From the NCBI GenBank assembly GCA_007258455.2, contig VDFB02187456.1, positions 1 to 64,000 on the forward strand: DNA of 64,000 bases, read 5' to 3'. Below the pieces are notes generated by a model. That model saw only the letters and a list, made by a program, of their open reading frames with translations. It was not told the origin of the DNA and ran no database searches. The position numbers and the translations under genes were made by a program. The DNA is from Sequoia sempervirens (Eukaryota > Streptophyta > Pinopsida > Cupressales > Cupressaceae). Below, in pieces: positions 1-12,222 of this stretch (positions are counted from its first letter, which is position 1; every line of letters begins with the position of its first letter).

Positions 1-434
1 CACCAAGGGCTCAAATTGGCCCCCCAACTGCCCAAATTAGGCCTTTTTTTTTCAAAGCATAACTTTTTGCTTAGGTATCAAAAAATTGCAAATAAGATAT
101 CAATGAAAAGTTGGTTTCACATACTTCACAGTGATGTAGGTCATTTTTCCAAATTTTGTTGCAGGTACATTTTATTGCCAACTAAAGTGCCTTTTCCCTT
201 TTGGACCTTTGAGCTCATAATTTTTTTCCATTTTATTTGATTTTTAGTGATTCCAATAGAAATTAAAAATTATTCATGAGCTCTATCATTTGTTTCATGC
301 ACTTTTTCCAGATTCATCCCTAGGTATAAATTATTTAGTTTTTGCATAATTGGCATATTCACTGATTAGTTGGACATTATCTCCTAGAGAAGTTTTTCTT
401 ATGGAGGGGCTTCATTCTTAGTTTTATTTTAGAT
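1..434 (+). other. 5' leader of element I, non-coding
   Basis: No convincing protein is seen here. The stretch around 205-330 resembles 28050-28180 inside element D: both have a phrase close to GAGCTCATAA followed by a T-run, and a later ATGCACTTTTT. That marks it as internal leader of an LTR element rather than host sequence. Confidence 0.5.
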
Positions 435-1432
435 TTGAGAGGTATCACGTCAATTTGTATTAGATATTTATTTATTTTTGCACTCTTGGCACTTGTTCTA
501 ATGGTTGAATCAAGGTTTGATGTCCTAAATCATAATTATGATACATGGAAGGAAAGAATGAGGAAATTACTTTGGTCTAGGGGTTTGTGGTCCACCTTGT
601 ATGATGAACAACCTGAATTTTCTAGAGAATATGAAATATTTTCTCATAGGAACAAATGTTATGAGGCTATGGGTTTGATTTCTATGAATTTTTTTGACAG
701 TTTTTTCTTCCATATTAAGGAATGCACTACTCCTAAACAAGCTTGGGATAATTACAAATTGTTTGGTTCTGTTAGTGAGATTCATGCTATGTAATTAGAG
801 GTACAATTGGCATCACTTTCTACAAATTATTTTAAGACCATTGAAGACTATTTAGTAAAATTTAAATCATTAAGGTCACAATTGGTTGGTTGTGGTAAAG
901 ATAAAACTGATAAGGAATGCATATTCTTAATTTTTTCTAAGTTGAAAGATTCATTTCCATACTTCTTTACTTCCTTTTATACTACAATAAATGGATTTGG
1001 TGATTCATTTGTCATGCCTTCTTTTGAGACATTTTGTAATAGGTTGAATAGGGAACAAGCTAAACTTAGTCAACATGATAAACAATCTAAGAATCATGCT
1101 TCCATTACATCATCACCTAAAGGTAAAGGAAAGAAGAAATCAAAACCTAAGGGAAAATATTGTGATACACCCACCTCTCCTAGAGAGGACAAAAATAAGA
1201 AGGAGAAACCCAAGTGTGGTTATTATAATAGACTTGTACATGGTGAACAAACTTGCTATAAGAAAGAGTTAGATGAAATGAGGCAACTTCTAAAAGCATA
1301 AACTTTCTCTTCCTTCTAAATCTACAAGTTCACCTTCTTCTTCTTCTTCTTCACAACCTTCATCTTCTAAACACACAAGTACCACAGGAATCACTAATGG
1401 GGATGATAAAATAAAATATTCTAAGATGAAGG
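435..1432 (+). pseudogene. Copia gag (UBN2-type) of element I, broken
   Basis: The open frame starts at 435, but the likely gag start is the ATG at 501 (MVESRFDVLNHNYDTWKERM). This matches the N-terminus of plant copia gag proteins (UBN2 family), which form the virus-like particle around element RNA. An in-frame TAA at 792-794 splits it, and the frame resumes with LEVQLASLS. A nucleocapsid zinc knuckle sits near 1216: its spacing is CX2CX4HX4C, but the second cysteine is tyrosine (C-G-Y-Y). A TAA at 1299-1301, or a small frameshift just before it, is followed by a serine-rich linker that runs to the element A insertion at 1433. The gene then continues at 8273. It cannot encode a full gag protein. 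Confidence 0.8.
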
Positions 1433-2673
1433 TGTTGGCAACACAAGGGCAGAAAACTAAGAGGGGAGGTGAATCTATTGTCACATAATTTCAAAACTTT
1501 AACAAACTTATTAACCTTATTCTTAGATCTAATAAATAACCACGAAAGCATAAACCATCAACACGTCAGAAATACACATGACACCAAGATTTTTTACGTG
1601 GAAACCCTGTTAGGGGAAAAACCACGGTGGAGGTCAGTCCGCAAGATTATACCCTGTTAAAAGTATAAAGAAATGTGAATGGGGAATGCACATGCATTCA
1701 GGTGCACTGCCTAGAGCACACTGCTCAATTACAAAAGGAAGACTCATTGTCTTACAAAAATATTTGGATTACATTTAGAAGATTTGAACTGAGAAAAATA
1801 GCATCTGCTAATGCCTGATTATAGTTTCGGTTAAGCACATGAACACTTCTTCACACTCTACTCACTCTTCTTCACACTCTGCTTCTACCTTCGAATGATT
1901 AGGACATTATTTGCACATCTCACATACAACCACACCTCACACACAACCACACCTTCAAATGGAATAAAAAATCACTCATATATATCCGCAACAAGAGATT
2001 ACATCACTACATGTCGGCCTCAACAAAATAATAAAACTTATGCAAACTATCAGCCCAAAACAATAAATAATTTTCAATGCAAATCAACTAAGGTCAGCCA
2101 CAACATAGTGAAGACCCCAAAAAAAAAATTCAAACATGAACCACTTTCAAAAATTATTCCTCAAAGATCCACAACACGCTACAACACCCTGTTGGCCAAG
2201 AACATAAAAAACATGAACATGCAAGAGAAAATATCTAATCGTGAGAAAAACGATCAATGTGGATGTGCAACACAGATAGAGCATGATCTAGAAACATCCA
2301 CAAAAATCATGAATCACAACAACTGAACTTACTAAAATCACATCATCTTCATTTAGGAACACCAATTCAAGCAATAGAATAATTGTCAGAACACAACTAC
2401 TCATAACTCGATCAAATCTTCATGCAGATCTCTAAAAATTAACATGGATAAACTAGATATACTCAAGAAGAAACCCTTTAATCCACAACATCTGATCATC
2501 AACGTACTGAGCTAACCAAAAGACTGAACTTCTCTTCACCACTGACAACCTATAACTTATTTCATTACAATTTTCTCAATATCCTCGACATATACAGCCT
2601 CTAAGACATTAATGCCAATAGTGTTGACATCAATGAAAACCACATATCAGCAGCACAACCACAACATCCAACA
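1433..2673 (-). repeat. 3' LTR of element A
   Basis: About 1241 bp, beginning TGTTGG and ending CCAACA, repeated at 7048-8272 and, inverted, at about 8452-9690 and 14210-15461. It carries a segment around 1589-1632 (ACGTGGAAACCCTGTTAGG) that is shared with the LTRs of the other copia families in the window. Confidence 0.9.
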
Positions 2674-2688
2674 ATCTCCCCCTTTGGC
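2674..2688 (-). other. Polypurine tract of element A
   Basis: On the minus strand this reads GCCAAAGGGGGAGAT, directly against the inner edge of the 3' LTR. This is the plus-strand DNA primer site of LTR retrotransposons. Confidence 0.85.
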
Positions 2689-2987
2689 ATTGATGGAAAC
2701 ACATGATGTGAAAAACACCATCAACACAACAATCTTTAGCACTTACTCCCCCTTAGGTTCTGACTCTTTTCTCAACTCTTTCACACGACTCTTCTCCCCA
2801 CATAATTCACAATTTTTCACATGACTCTTCTTCCCCTTTGACATCAATGACAAAGATCTCTTTTCAAACAAGCTATAAACTGCATATCTGAACATCTGAC
2901 TACTCCCCCTAAGTAGCATCTACCACAACATCAATCCAAATCAAGATATGACTATGAAATGCATGGATTGATGCAAGTCAATGCATC
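2689..2987 (-). other. Element A 3' non-coding stretch between pol and PPT
   Basis: About 300 bases with no protein support. The stretch is rich in CCCCT blocks (for example near 2740 and 2900), and its counterpart in B lies at about 13900-14195. It is probably 3' untranslated sequence of the element. Confidence 0.6.
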
Positions 2988-5900
2988 TTAGTTCTGATTA
3001 GGAGGGGTAATCACCCCTAGCTTCCCTTTGAGATACTCAAAAGTATCCTTAGGCAACGACTTTGTAAAGATATCTGCAATTTGTTCCTTAGTAGGAACAT
3101 ACTCCAATCTGACTTCCTTTTCACTCACCTTCTCTCTCAAAAAGTGAAACTTGATAGATATATGCTTGGTCTTTGAATGTAGGACTAGATTCTTAGAAAT
3201 GTTAATTGCACTTGAATTATCATAGAATATAGCAATAGGTTCATCATACACAACTCTGATATCTTTCAACATTTGCTTCATCCACAATACTTGAGTACAA
3301 TTGTTAGCAGTAGCAATGTATTCTACCTCTGTAGTAGATAAAGAAATTGCATTTCGCTTCTTACTTAACCATGAAATCAACTTCTTGCCCAAGAAAAATG
3401 CACCACCACTAGTACTCTTTCTATCTTTCACATCACCTACCCAATCAGCATCAATAAAGGCACTCAAAGTAAGATCATCATCTTTAGGATACCACAGGCC
3501 AAAATCAATTGTCCCCTTCAAGTATCTAAAAAATCCTCTTCACATCTATCACATGAAATTCCTTAGGATCAGCTTGAAATCTTGCAACAATGCATACATT
3601 ATTCATGATATCAAATCTAGTTTGAGTCAAGTAGAGAAATCCACCAATCATCGATCTATATCTAGTCTGATTTGCTTTCAGAGAATCAGCATCTTGTGTC
3701 AACTTGCATCAGTTCACCATAGGTGTACCAACTAGCTTTGAATCTTCCATACCAAACTTCTCTAGCAATTATTTCACATACTTGGACTGAGATATGAAGA
3801 TCCCTTTATCTAGCTAAGTAATTTGCAATCCCAAAAAGAATTTCATCTCACCAATCATAGACATCTCAAACTCATTCTACATCTCATCAGTAAACTTCAT
3901 GCACAAACTATCATCTCCTCTAAAAATAATATCATCAACAAAGACTTCAACAATCAAATCTTTATCATGATCAATCTTGAAATACATATTACTATTAGCA
4001 GTGCCTTTATTAAATCCAAGCTTCAATAAATACTTGCCCAATCTAGCATACCATGCTCTTGGGGCTTGCTTAAGTCCATACAATAATTTATTCAACTGAC
4101 AAACCATATCTCCCTGATCAGTCAATTGAAATCCATCAAGTTGCTCAACATAAACTTCTTCCAATTTTTCATTTAGAAATGCTGACTTAACATCCACCTG
4201 ATAAAATTTGTAGTTTTTGTAAGCAGGATAAGCGAGAAATAGTCTCACAGCTTCAATCCTAGCAACAGGGGAAAAAGTTTCTTCAAATTCAATTCCTTCC
4301 ATCTAAGAATATCCTTTACACACCAATCTTGCTTTGTTTCTAACAACTTCACCTTGCTCATTCAACTTGTTTCTAAAGACCCATTTAGTTCCAATTACAT
4401 TTTTTTCCTTAGGTCTAGGAATAAGAATCCATGTATTATTCTTCTCAATTTGTTGTAGTTCTTCTTTCGTTGCTTCCACCCAATGTTCATCTTTGCATGC
4501 TTCATTGACACTATTAGGCTCAGTCTTTGCAATCACATGAGCACTGATTCTTGAACTTCTGGCTCTTGTGATCTCTTCTGCACTTTCACTAGTTCCTTCC
4601 TCTTGATTTTCTTGATTCACCAGAATGATCTGGACTTGATTTTGAGTCTGAACTTTCTTTCCTATGACTGAACTATTATTTTGATCATTTGAATCATATC
4701 CACAAGTTGTGGATGGTCTAGTTATGTCTTCATCAACCTTGACATTTTCACTTTCAACTACTTTCCTCAATCTCTTGTTGTAGCACCGGTAGGCCTTACT
4801 CTTAGTAGAATAACCAAGAAAGATTCCTTCATCACTTCTAGTATCAAAATTTCCTATCTCTTCATCTCTTCTGATATAGCATTTACTCCCAAAGATTTTG
4901 AAATATCTAACAGTAGGCTTATAACCAGACCATAGCTCAAAAAGGGTCTTACTAGTATCACCTTTGACTTGTACCTGATTGAGAATGTAAATAGCGGTAC
5001 TCACAACTTCTCTCTAATAGATATGAGGAACATTTCCTTCTAGCACCATAGTCCTAGCAGCATCTTGAATTGTCTTCTCCTTCCTTTCCACAACTCCATT
5101 TTGTTGAGGGGTCTACGGGGCAGATAATTGTCTCTTTATCCCATGAACTTCACAAAAAGAATTAAAGTCATGGGAAGTGAGTTCACCACCTCTATCTAAT
5201 CTCAGACATTTAATCTTCAGACTTGTCTCTGTCTCAACCATAGCCTTAAAAATCTTGAATTTCTCCAAAGCTTTAGATTTCTCCCTTAAGAAAGTAACCC
5301 ACATCAATCTAGAGTAATCATCAATAAGTAACATGAAGTACCTGTCTCCTTGTAAACTCCTGACTCTAGAAGTACCACACAAATTAGTATGAACAAGCTC
5401 CAACACTCCATTTAAACAATGTTTTTTTCTCTGAAATGAAATTCTAGTTTGCTTCCCTAACTGAAATTATTTGCATATAGTATTAGTAGGCTTTACCAAC
5501 TTAAGAAGATCTCTCACTGCCTAAGTAGAACTTATCTTGATAATATTGTCAAAGTTTACATGAAATATTCTCCTATTCCACAACCAACTTTCATCAATTT
5601 GAGCAATCATACAACTTTTACTAGCAACATTCAGGTGAAATATGTTACCTTTTGTTTTTGTACCTGAAGCAATCACATTTCCAAAACTCCCCAATATTAT
5701 GCACTTTCCATTCTTGAATTGAAGATTGTATCCCTTGTCAACCATCTATCCAACACTTAAGATATTATGCTTCAAACCTTCCACATAAAGAACATCATCA
5801 GTATTATTCTTACCATCAAGATAAATACATCCTCTGCCACATATTACACTAGCTTTTTCATCACCAAATCTTACAACAACACCATCATACTTTTCCGGGC

Positions 5901-6063
5901 TCACAAATTTTCTTTTATCACTTGTCATGTGATGAGAGCATCCACTGTCAATTACCCATTCATCTTTCTCTTCAACTCGAGCAGCTAGGGATTTCTCCAC
6001 ATTTGAGCAACTAACAAATTCAGTAGGGGTAGGATCATTTTCCTTGATAGTAATCATCTTCAC
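2988..6063 (-). pseudogene. Copia pol polyprotein of element A, broken by TAG stops
   Basis: Read from 6063 down to 2988 the order is typical copia pol. It has protease (5746-6063, WVIDSGCSHHM with the D-S-G active site), pre-integrase (5410-5745), integrase core (about 5005-5406), linker (4303-5004), reverse transcriptase (about 3522-4500, FVDDI in place of YVDD) and RNase H (2988-3521, DWVGD, TTEVEY and YDNSSA). At least six TAG stops (near 5746, 5521, 5113, 5028, 4300 and 3877) stand where sister copy B has CAA, CAG, CAG-TGG, TGG, CAG and CAG. The first integrase aspartate is replaced in HTNLCG. A frameshift lies between reverse transcriptase and RNase H. Confidence 0.9.
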
Positions 6064-6992
6064 TTACATTCCCTTTATCATATTCATCATCTATCACACC
6101 TTCATCAGCAGCATAATAACACTTTCTTTGGAATCTAGGCTTATTAGGTCTTGGCTTAGGGACTCTTTCCGGACACCTTGATGCAAAATGACCTATCTTA
6201 TTGCAAGAAAAACATTTAATAGGAATTTTTCCTTTATACTTACCTTCTCCTTTGGCTTCCCTTTTGACAATAAGTGCTTCAAGATCCTCTCCTTTCCTTC
6301 TAAATCTTCTTTCCATTCTTTCCTCATACTTGAATATCTTTTATAGAAGTAGGCCTCTCCCTGCATCATACCGGGACAGTCTTCTCCCGCAGGTAGTAGT
6401 TTGAATGCATTTCCTATTCCAGAAGAGTATCACCAGTCTCACTCAACTGTGTAGCTATTAACCGGTCGATGTCTTCGTTAAAATTTGTTACCGGGAGCCT
6501 CAATATAAAGTAGCTTTTGACTTTGTATGCATAGAATGGATCTAGTTATCTTTTAGCAACAATTCGGATTCTTCCAATCATTCACCAAAGACAGCTGATA
6601 TTAGTAGACACAGCTCTTTCGATGAAGAAGTAATAAAATTATCATCAATACATTTCAACATACCATATTTCGTATTTCTTGTAACTTAAAGAATTCTTTT
6701 CACATTAGCATCACTTTCATACAAGTTTCCAATTTTTCCAAATCTCATAGTCAGATTCATAATATTTAAGTCATTCGGTCAGCCGTAGCACTTCATCAAT
6801 GTGCTCTCAGCCCCGATATTTCCATTTGGCCTTCAATTCATCTAATAAGAAGGACCATTCTATGGGAACATACCTATTCTTTGTAATTTCTAGAAATTAA
6901 TTGTCGCATCTCAGATGACACTCCATTCGAGCCTTCCACACAGAATAATTTGTTCCATCAAATCTTGAACTATCCTTCTTGTATGTCTCCAT
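6035..6992 (-). pseudogene. Copia gag of element A, degraded
   Basis: The start codon is at 6990-6992, 40 bases inside the PBS, beginning METYKKDSSRFDGTNYSVWK, which matches the gag start of B. The following 600 bases hold many small insertions and deletions, so the frame is lost until about 6316. From there a clear C-terminal part follows with an intact CX2CX4HX4C zinc knuckle (CFSCNKIGHFASRC) and a basic tail. The gag half is more scrambled than the pol half of the same element. Confidence 0.75.
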
Positions 6993-7033
6993 CTCGGATC
7001 ACCTCAAGTTGTTAAACTTCTTCCAAGGAACCT

Positions 7034-7045
7034 GCTCTGATACCA
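7034..7045 (-). other. Primer binding site of element A
   Basis: On the minus strand this reads TGGTATCAGAGC, two bases inside the LTR. The sequence is complementary to the 3' end of plant initiator tRNA-Met, the usual primer of plant copia elements. Confidence 0.9.
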
Positions 7046-7047
7046 AT

Positions 7048-8272
7048 TGTTGGAAACACAAGGGCAGACAACTGAGAGGGGGGGTGAATCCATTGTCACA
7101 GAATTTCAAAACTTTAACAAACTTATTAACCTTATTCTTATATCTGATAAATAACCATGAAAGCATAAACCATCAACACATCATAAATACACATAACACC
7201 AATATTTTTTACGTGGAAACCCTATTAGGGGAAAAACCGCGGTGGAGGTCAATCCACAAGATTATACCCTGTTAAAAGTATAAAGAAATGTGAATGGGGA
7301 ATGCACATGCATTTAGGTGCACTCCCTAGAGCTCACTACTCAATTATAAAAGGAAGACTCACTATCTTACAAAAAGATTTGGATTACATTCAGAATATTT
7401 GAACTGATAAAAATAACATTTGCTAATGCCTAATTACAGTTCTGGTTAATCACATGAACGCTTCTTCACACTCTGCTTCTGCCTTCGAATGATTAGGACA
7501 TTATTCACACATCTTGCACACAAGCACACCTCACACACAAGCACACCTTCAAATGGAATAAACAATCGCTCATATATATCCACAACAAGAGATTACATCA
7601 CTACATGTCGGCCTCAACAAAATAATAAAACATATGCAAATTGTCCACCCAAAACAATAAATAATCTTCAATGCAAATCGACCAAGGTTGGCCACAACAT
7701 AGTGAAGACCCAAAACAAAATATTAAAACATGAACCACCTTCAAAAATTATTCCTCAAAGATCCACAACACCCTGTTAGCCAAGAACATGAAAAACATGA
7801 ACACGCAAGAGAAAAACTCTAATAGTGAGCACAACGATCAATGCAGACGTGCAACATAGATATAGCACAATATAGAAACATCCACAAACATCATGAATCA
7901 CCAAAGAAGCATCTTAAGAAACTAAACTTACTAAAATCATATCATCTTCATTTAGGAACACCAACTGAAGCAATAGAATGACTGTCAGAACACAACTACT
8001 CATAACTCGATCAAATCTTCATGCGGATCTCTAAAAATTAACGTGGATAAACAAGATATAATTGAAAAGAAACCCTTTAATCCACAACCTCTTATCATCA
8101 ACGTACTGAGCTAACCAACAGGCTGAACTTCACTTCACCACTGACAACCTGCAACTTATTTGATTACAATTTTCTCAATATCCCCGACATATACAGCCTC
8201 TAAGACATTAATGCCAATAGTGTTGACATCAATGACATCCACATATCAACAACACAACCACAACATCCAATA
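7048..8272 (-). repeat. 5' LTR of element A
   Basis: About 1225 bp, starting TGTTGG after the PBS and ending CCAATA, where the 3' LTR ends CCAACA. It would carry the element promoter, reading leftward. Confidence 0.88.
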
Positions 8273-8451
8273 TAAGGGTCGTGCTCTTATTATAACACAT
8301 GTTGAATAGTCTAGAGATTAGATTCTTGACTCAAGAGCCTCACATCATATATTAGAACAACCTGATAGGTTTTCATCCTTGAAGCATACTTCAATTGTAA
8401 AGATGTTGATGGCTAATGGTATTTATTTGGATGTATTTAGTAAAGGATTTC
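8273..8451 (+). pseudogene. Protease fragment of element I, spacer between A and B
   Basis: These 179 bases are all that separates elements A and B. Translated on the plus strand they give ILDSRASHHIL, the copia protease active-site region with the D-S-G glycine changed to arginine (DSGASHH expected), followed by a conserved-looking strand ending GIYLDVFSKGF. An in-frame TAG lies just upstream. The fragment continues the gag linker that stops at 1432 and resumes at 15462. Confidence 0.75.
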
Positions 8452-9690
8452 TATTTGGATGTTGTGGTTGTATTGATGATATGTGGTTGTCATTGATGTC
8501 AACACTATTTGCATTAATGTCTTAGAAGCTTTATATGTTGAGGACATTGAGAAAATTGTAATGAAATAAGTTGTAGGTTGTCAGTGGTGAAGTGAAGTTT
8601 AGTCTATCGGTGAGTTCAGTACGTTGATGATTAGTGGTTGTGGATTAAATGGTTTCTTGTTGATTATATCTAGTTTATTCACGTTGAGTGTCAAAGATCC
8701 GTGTGAAGATTTGATTGAGTTATGAAGATTTGTATTCTGACAGTTTTTCTATTACTTTAGTTGGTGTTCCTAAATGAAGATGATGTGATTTTAGCAAGTT
8801 CAGTTGTTGTAGATGCTTCTTTGGTGATTCATGATGTTTGTGGATGTTTCTATATTGTTCTTTATCTGTGTTTCACGTCCATGTTGATCATTGTGCTCAC
8901 GATTAGATATTTTCTCTTGCGTGTTCATGTTTTTCATGTTCTTGGCCGACAGGGTGTTGTAACGTGTTGTGGATCTTCGAGGATTAATTTTTGAAGGTGG
9001 TTCATGTTTGAGAATTTTATTTTGGGTCTTCACTATGTTGTGGTCAACCTTGGTTGATTCACATTAATAATTTTTATTGTTTTGGGCCAACAATTTGTAT
9101 TCATTTTATTATTTTCTTGAGGCCGACATGTAGCGATGTAATTTCTTGTTGTGGATATATAAAAGTGATTGTTTTATCATTTGAAGGCATGAGTATGTGA
9201 AGTGTGCTAGTCCTGTGTGTGAATAATGTTCAAATCTTTCGAAGGCAGAAGAAAAGTGTGAAGAAGTGTTCATGTGCTTAACCGGAATAGTAATCAAACA
9301 TTAGTAGATGCTATTTTTCTGAGTTCAAATCTTGTGGATGTAATCCAATCTTTTGTAAGACATTGTGTCTTCCTTTTGACAGTAAGCCTTATTGTAATTG
9401 AGTAGTGAGCTCTAGGCAGTGTGCCTAAATTCATGTAGATTCCCCATTCATATTTCCTTATACTTTTAATAGGGTATAATCTTGTGGACTGACCTCCACC
9501 GTGGTTTTCCCCCTAACAGGGTTTCCATGTAAAAATCTTGGTGTTATGTGTGTTTCTGATGTTTTGTTGATTCATGCTTTCATGGTTATTGATTAGATCT
9601 AAGAATAAGGTTAATAAAATTGAATAAGTTTGAAATTCTTTGAAAACTAATTCACCCCCCTCTCATTTGTCTTCCCTTGTGTTGCCAACA
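8452..9690 (+). repeat. 5' LTR of element B
   Basis: About 1239 bp and inverted relative to the A LTRs. It ends GTTGCCAACA just before the PBS. The conserved block with GGGTTTCCATGTAAAAATC lies near 9520-9543. Confidence 0.88.
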
Positions 9691-9692
9691 AT

Positions 9693-9704
9693 TGGTATCA
9701 TAGC
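9693..9704 (+). other. Primer binding site of element B
   Basis: TGGTATCATAGC, two bases after the LTR. It is an initiator tRNA-Met-type primer site with one change (T for G) relative to element A. Confidence 0.85.
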
Positions 9705-9745
9705 AGGTTCCTTGGAAGAAGTTTAACAGCTTGAGGTGATTTGAG

Positions 9746-10456
9746 ATGGCGACATACAAGAAGGATAGTCTGAGATTTGATGGAAAAAATTATTGTCTTT
9801 GGAAGACTCGAATGGAGTGCCATCTGAGATGCATTGGCGAACCCTACTGGAGCATTACAATCAATAGGTATGTTATTCCTTAGAATGGTCCTACTACTAC
9901 TACTAAGATTAGGGATGTTGAGTACAATATTAGGGCTAAGGAAGCATTGTTGAGTGCTTTGACTGATTCTGAGATGACAAATGTTATGGATCTAAAGACT
10001 GCTTATGAGATCTGGAAAAAGTTGGAAACTTTGTATGAAGGTGATGCTAATGTGAAGATTGCTAAGTTACAAAGTCTAAAAGGGAAATATGAAATGTTGA
10101 GAATGGGTGATGATGATAACATTACTACTTTCATGCAAAGAGTGAATGAACTTGTTTGTGGTATTAGATGTGTGGGTGGATAGTTGGAAGAATCAAAGAT
10201 TGTTGCTAAAGTGCTTAGATCCTTGCCTGATGCATACAAATTCAAAGCTACTAGTATTGAGGAGCCTCGGACTGTAACAAATGTAACCAAGGACATGTTG
10301 ATTGGTAAGCTTACTGCTTTTGAGTTGAGTGAGTTTGGAGATGCTCTTCCTAAGATACAATCTACATTCAAGGCTACTACCTCCAGTAGAGATAAAAAGA
10401 GATATGATCCAGTGAAATTTCATCTAGAAAGGTATTCAAGTATGAGGAGGAAATGA
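9746..10456 (+). pseudogene. Copia gag of element B, N-terminal part
   Basis: The start ATG at 9746 gives MATYKKDSLRFDGKNYCLWK, a standard copia gag N-terminus. Two in-frame TAG stops interrupt it (after CVIP-like residues near 9880 and after RCVGG at 10181-10183). A frameshift near 10440 then moves the zinc-knuckle part into the next frame. The segment between has the helical character of the UBN2 gag domain (ALTDSEMTNVMDLKTAYEIW). Gag would package the element RNA, but this copy cannot make an intact protein. Confidence 0.85.
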
Positions 10457-12222
10457 GAGAGATTGAAGAAGAGGAGAAGAATCTAGAGGAGCTTGAAGCA
10501 CTTATTGTCAAGAGAGAATCCAGGGGAGAAGGTAAGTATAAAGGAAAATTTCCTATTAAATGTTTTTCTTGCAGTAAGATAGGTCATTTTGCATCAAGGT
10601 GTTCGGAAAGAGTCCCTAAGCCAAGACATAACAAGCCTAGATTTCCAAGAAAGTGCTATTATGTTGTTGATGAAGGTGTGACAGATGATGAATTTGGTAA
10701 AGGAAATGCAAGTGAAGATGAATGTGTATTTATTGCTATCAAGGAAAATGATCCTACCCCTACTAAGTCTGTTAGTTGCTCAAATATGGAGAAAGCTCTA
10801 GCGGCCAAAGTTGAAGAGAAAGATGAATGGGTGATTGATAGCGGATTCTCCCATCACATGACAGGTCATAAAAGAAAATTTGTGAGCCTGGAAAAGTATG
10901 ATGGTGGTGTTGTAAGATTTGGTGATGACAAAGCAGGTGTAATCCATGGCAGAGGATCCATATCTCTTGATGGTAAGAATAATATTGATGATGATCTTTA
11001 TGTGGAAGGTTTGAAGCATAATCTTTTAAGTGTTGGACAAATGGTTGACAAGGGATACAATCTTCAATTCAAGAATGGAAAGTGTAGAATATTGGGAAGT
11101 TCTGGAAATGTGATTGCTTCAGGTACAAAAACAAAAGGTAGCATCTTTCGCCTGAATGCTACTAGTAAAATTTGTTTGATTGCTCAAGTTGATGAAATTT
11201 GGTTGTGGCATAGGAGAATGTGTCATGTGAACTTTGACAATATTATCAAGATAAGTTCTACTCAGGCAGTGAGATATCTTCCTAAGTTGGTAAAGCCTAC
11301 TAATACTATATGCAAGAAATGTCAGTTATGGAAGAAAACTAGAATTTCATTTCAGAGTAAACAACATTGTTCAAAAGAAGTTTTGGAGCTTTTTCATACT
11401 AATTTGTGTGGTCCTTCTAGAATCAGAAGTTCACAAGGAGACAGGTACTTCATGTTACTTATTGATGATTACTCTAGATTGATGTGGGTTACTTTCTTAA
11501 GGGAGAAATCTGAAGCTATGGAGAAATTCAATACTTTTAAGGCTATGGTTGAGACAAAGACAGGTCTAAAGATTAAATTTATGAGATTAGATAGAGGTGG
11601 TGAATTCACTTCTTATGAGTTTAATTCTTTTTGTGAAGTGCATGGGATAAAGAGACAATTATCTGCCCAGTGGACCCCTCAGCAAAATAGAATTGTGGAA
11701 AGGAAGAACAAGACAGTTCAAGATGTTGCTATAGCTATGATGTTGGAAGGAAATGTTCCACATATCTATTGGAGAGAAGTTGTGAGTACTATTGTTTATA
11801 TCCCCAATCGGGTACAAGTCAAAGGTGATACTGGTAAGACCCCTTTTGAGCTATGGACTGGTCATAAGCCATCAGTTGAATATTTCAAAATATTTGGGAG
11901 TAAATGCTATATTAGAAGAGATGAAGAGATAGGAAATTTTGATTCTAGGAGTGATGAAGGAATCTTTCTTGGTTATTTTACTAAGACCAAAGCCTACCGG
12001 TGTTACAACAAGAGATTGAGGAAAGTAGTTGAAAGTGAAAATGTCAAGGTTGATGAGGACATAGCTAGACCATCCAGAACTTGTGGATATGATTTGGATG
12101 ATCAAAATAATAGTTTAGTCACAGGAAAGAATGTACAAACTCAAAATCAAGTTCAAATCATTCTGGTGAATCAAGAAAATCAAGAGGAAGGAACTAATGA
12201 AAGTGCAGAAGAGAGATCATAA
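10453..12222 (+). pseudogene. Copia gag zinc knuckle, protease and integrase of element B (589 codons open)
   Basis: This is the longest open frame in the window. The zinc knuckle is C37, C40, H45, C50 (CFSCSKIGHFASRC). The protease active site is D129-S-G, with phenylalanine where alanine is usual (DSGFSHHM). A pre-integrase HHCC-like region includes WHRRMCH and CKKCQ. In the integrase core the metal-binding triad reads N317, D380, E416: D380 to E416 has the usual D35E spacing, but the first aspartate is asparagine (HTNLCG). The conserved QQNG is QQNR. The frame ends at a TAA after EERS. Without D317 the integrase should be inactive. Confidence 0.9.

Larger units (their letters stand above)
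1433..8272 (-). mobile_element. Ty1/copia LTR retrotransposon A (minus strand)
   Basis: This is a complete element in structure: LTR 1433-2673, PPT, pol and gag remnants read on the minus strand, PBS at 7034-7045 and LTR 7048-8272. The outer ends are TG...CA on the left LTR and TG...TA on the right (one change). The flanking five bases are GAAGG on the left and TAAGG on the right, a target duplication with one mismatch. By eye the two LTRs differ at about 15 of their first 200 bases, so this is an old insertion. It sits inside the gag-protease linker of element I and belongs to the same family as B. Confidence 0.9.

Noticed and set aside
8451..8456. Exact target-site duplication for element B
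   Set aside because: The left LTR terminus is altered and the bases after 15461 (TTGTT) do not match the left flank, so no duplication can be called.
10003..10423. Minus-strand open frames opposite the element B gag gene
   Set aside because: They are shadows of the plus-strand gag coding sequence.
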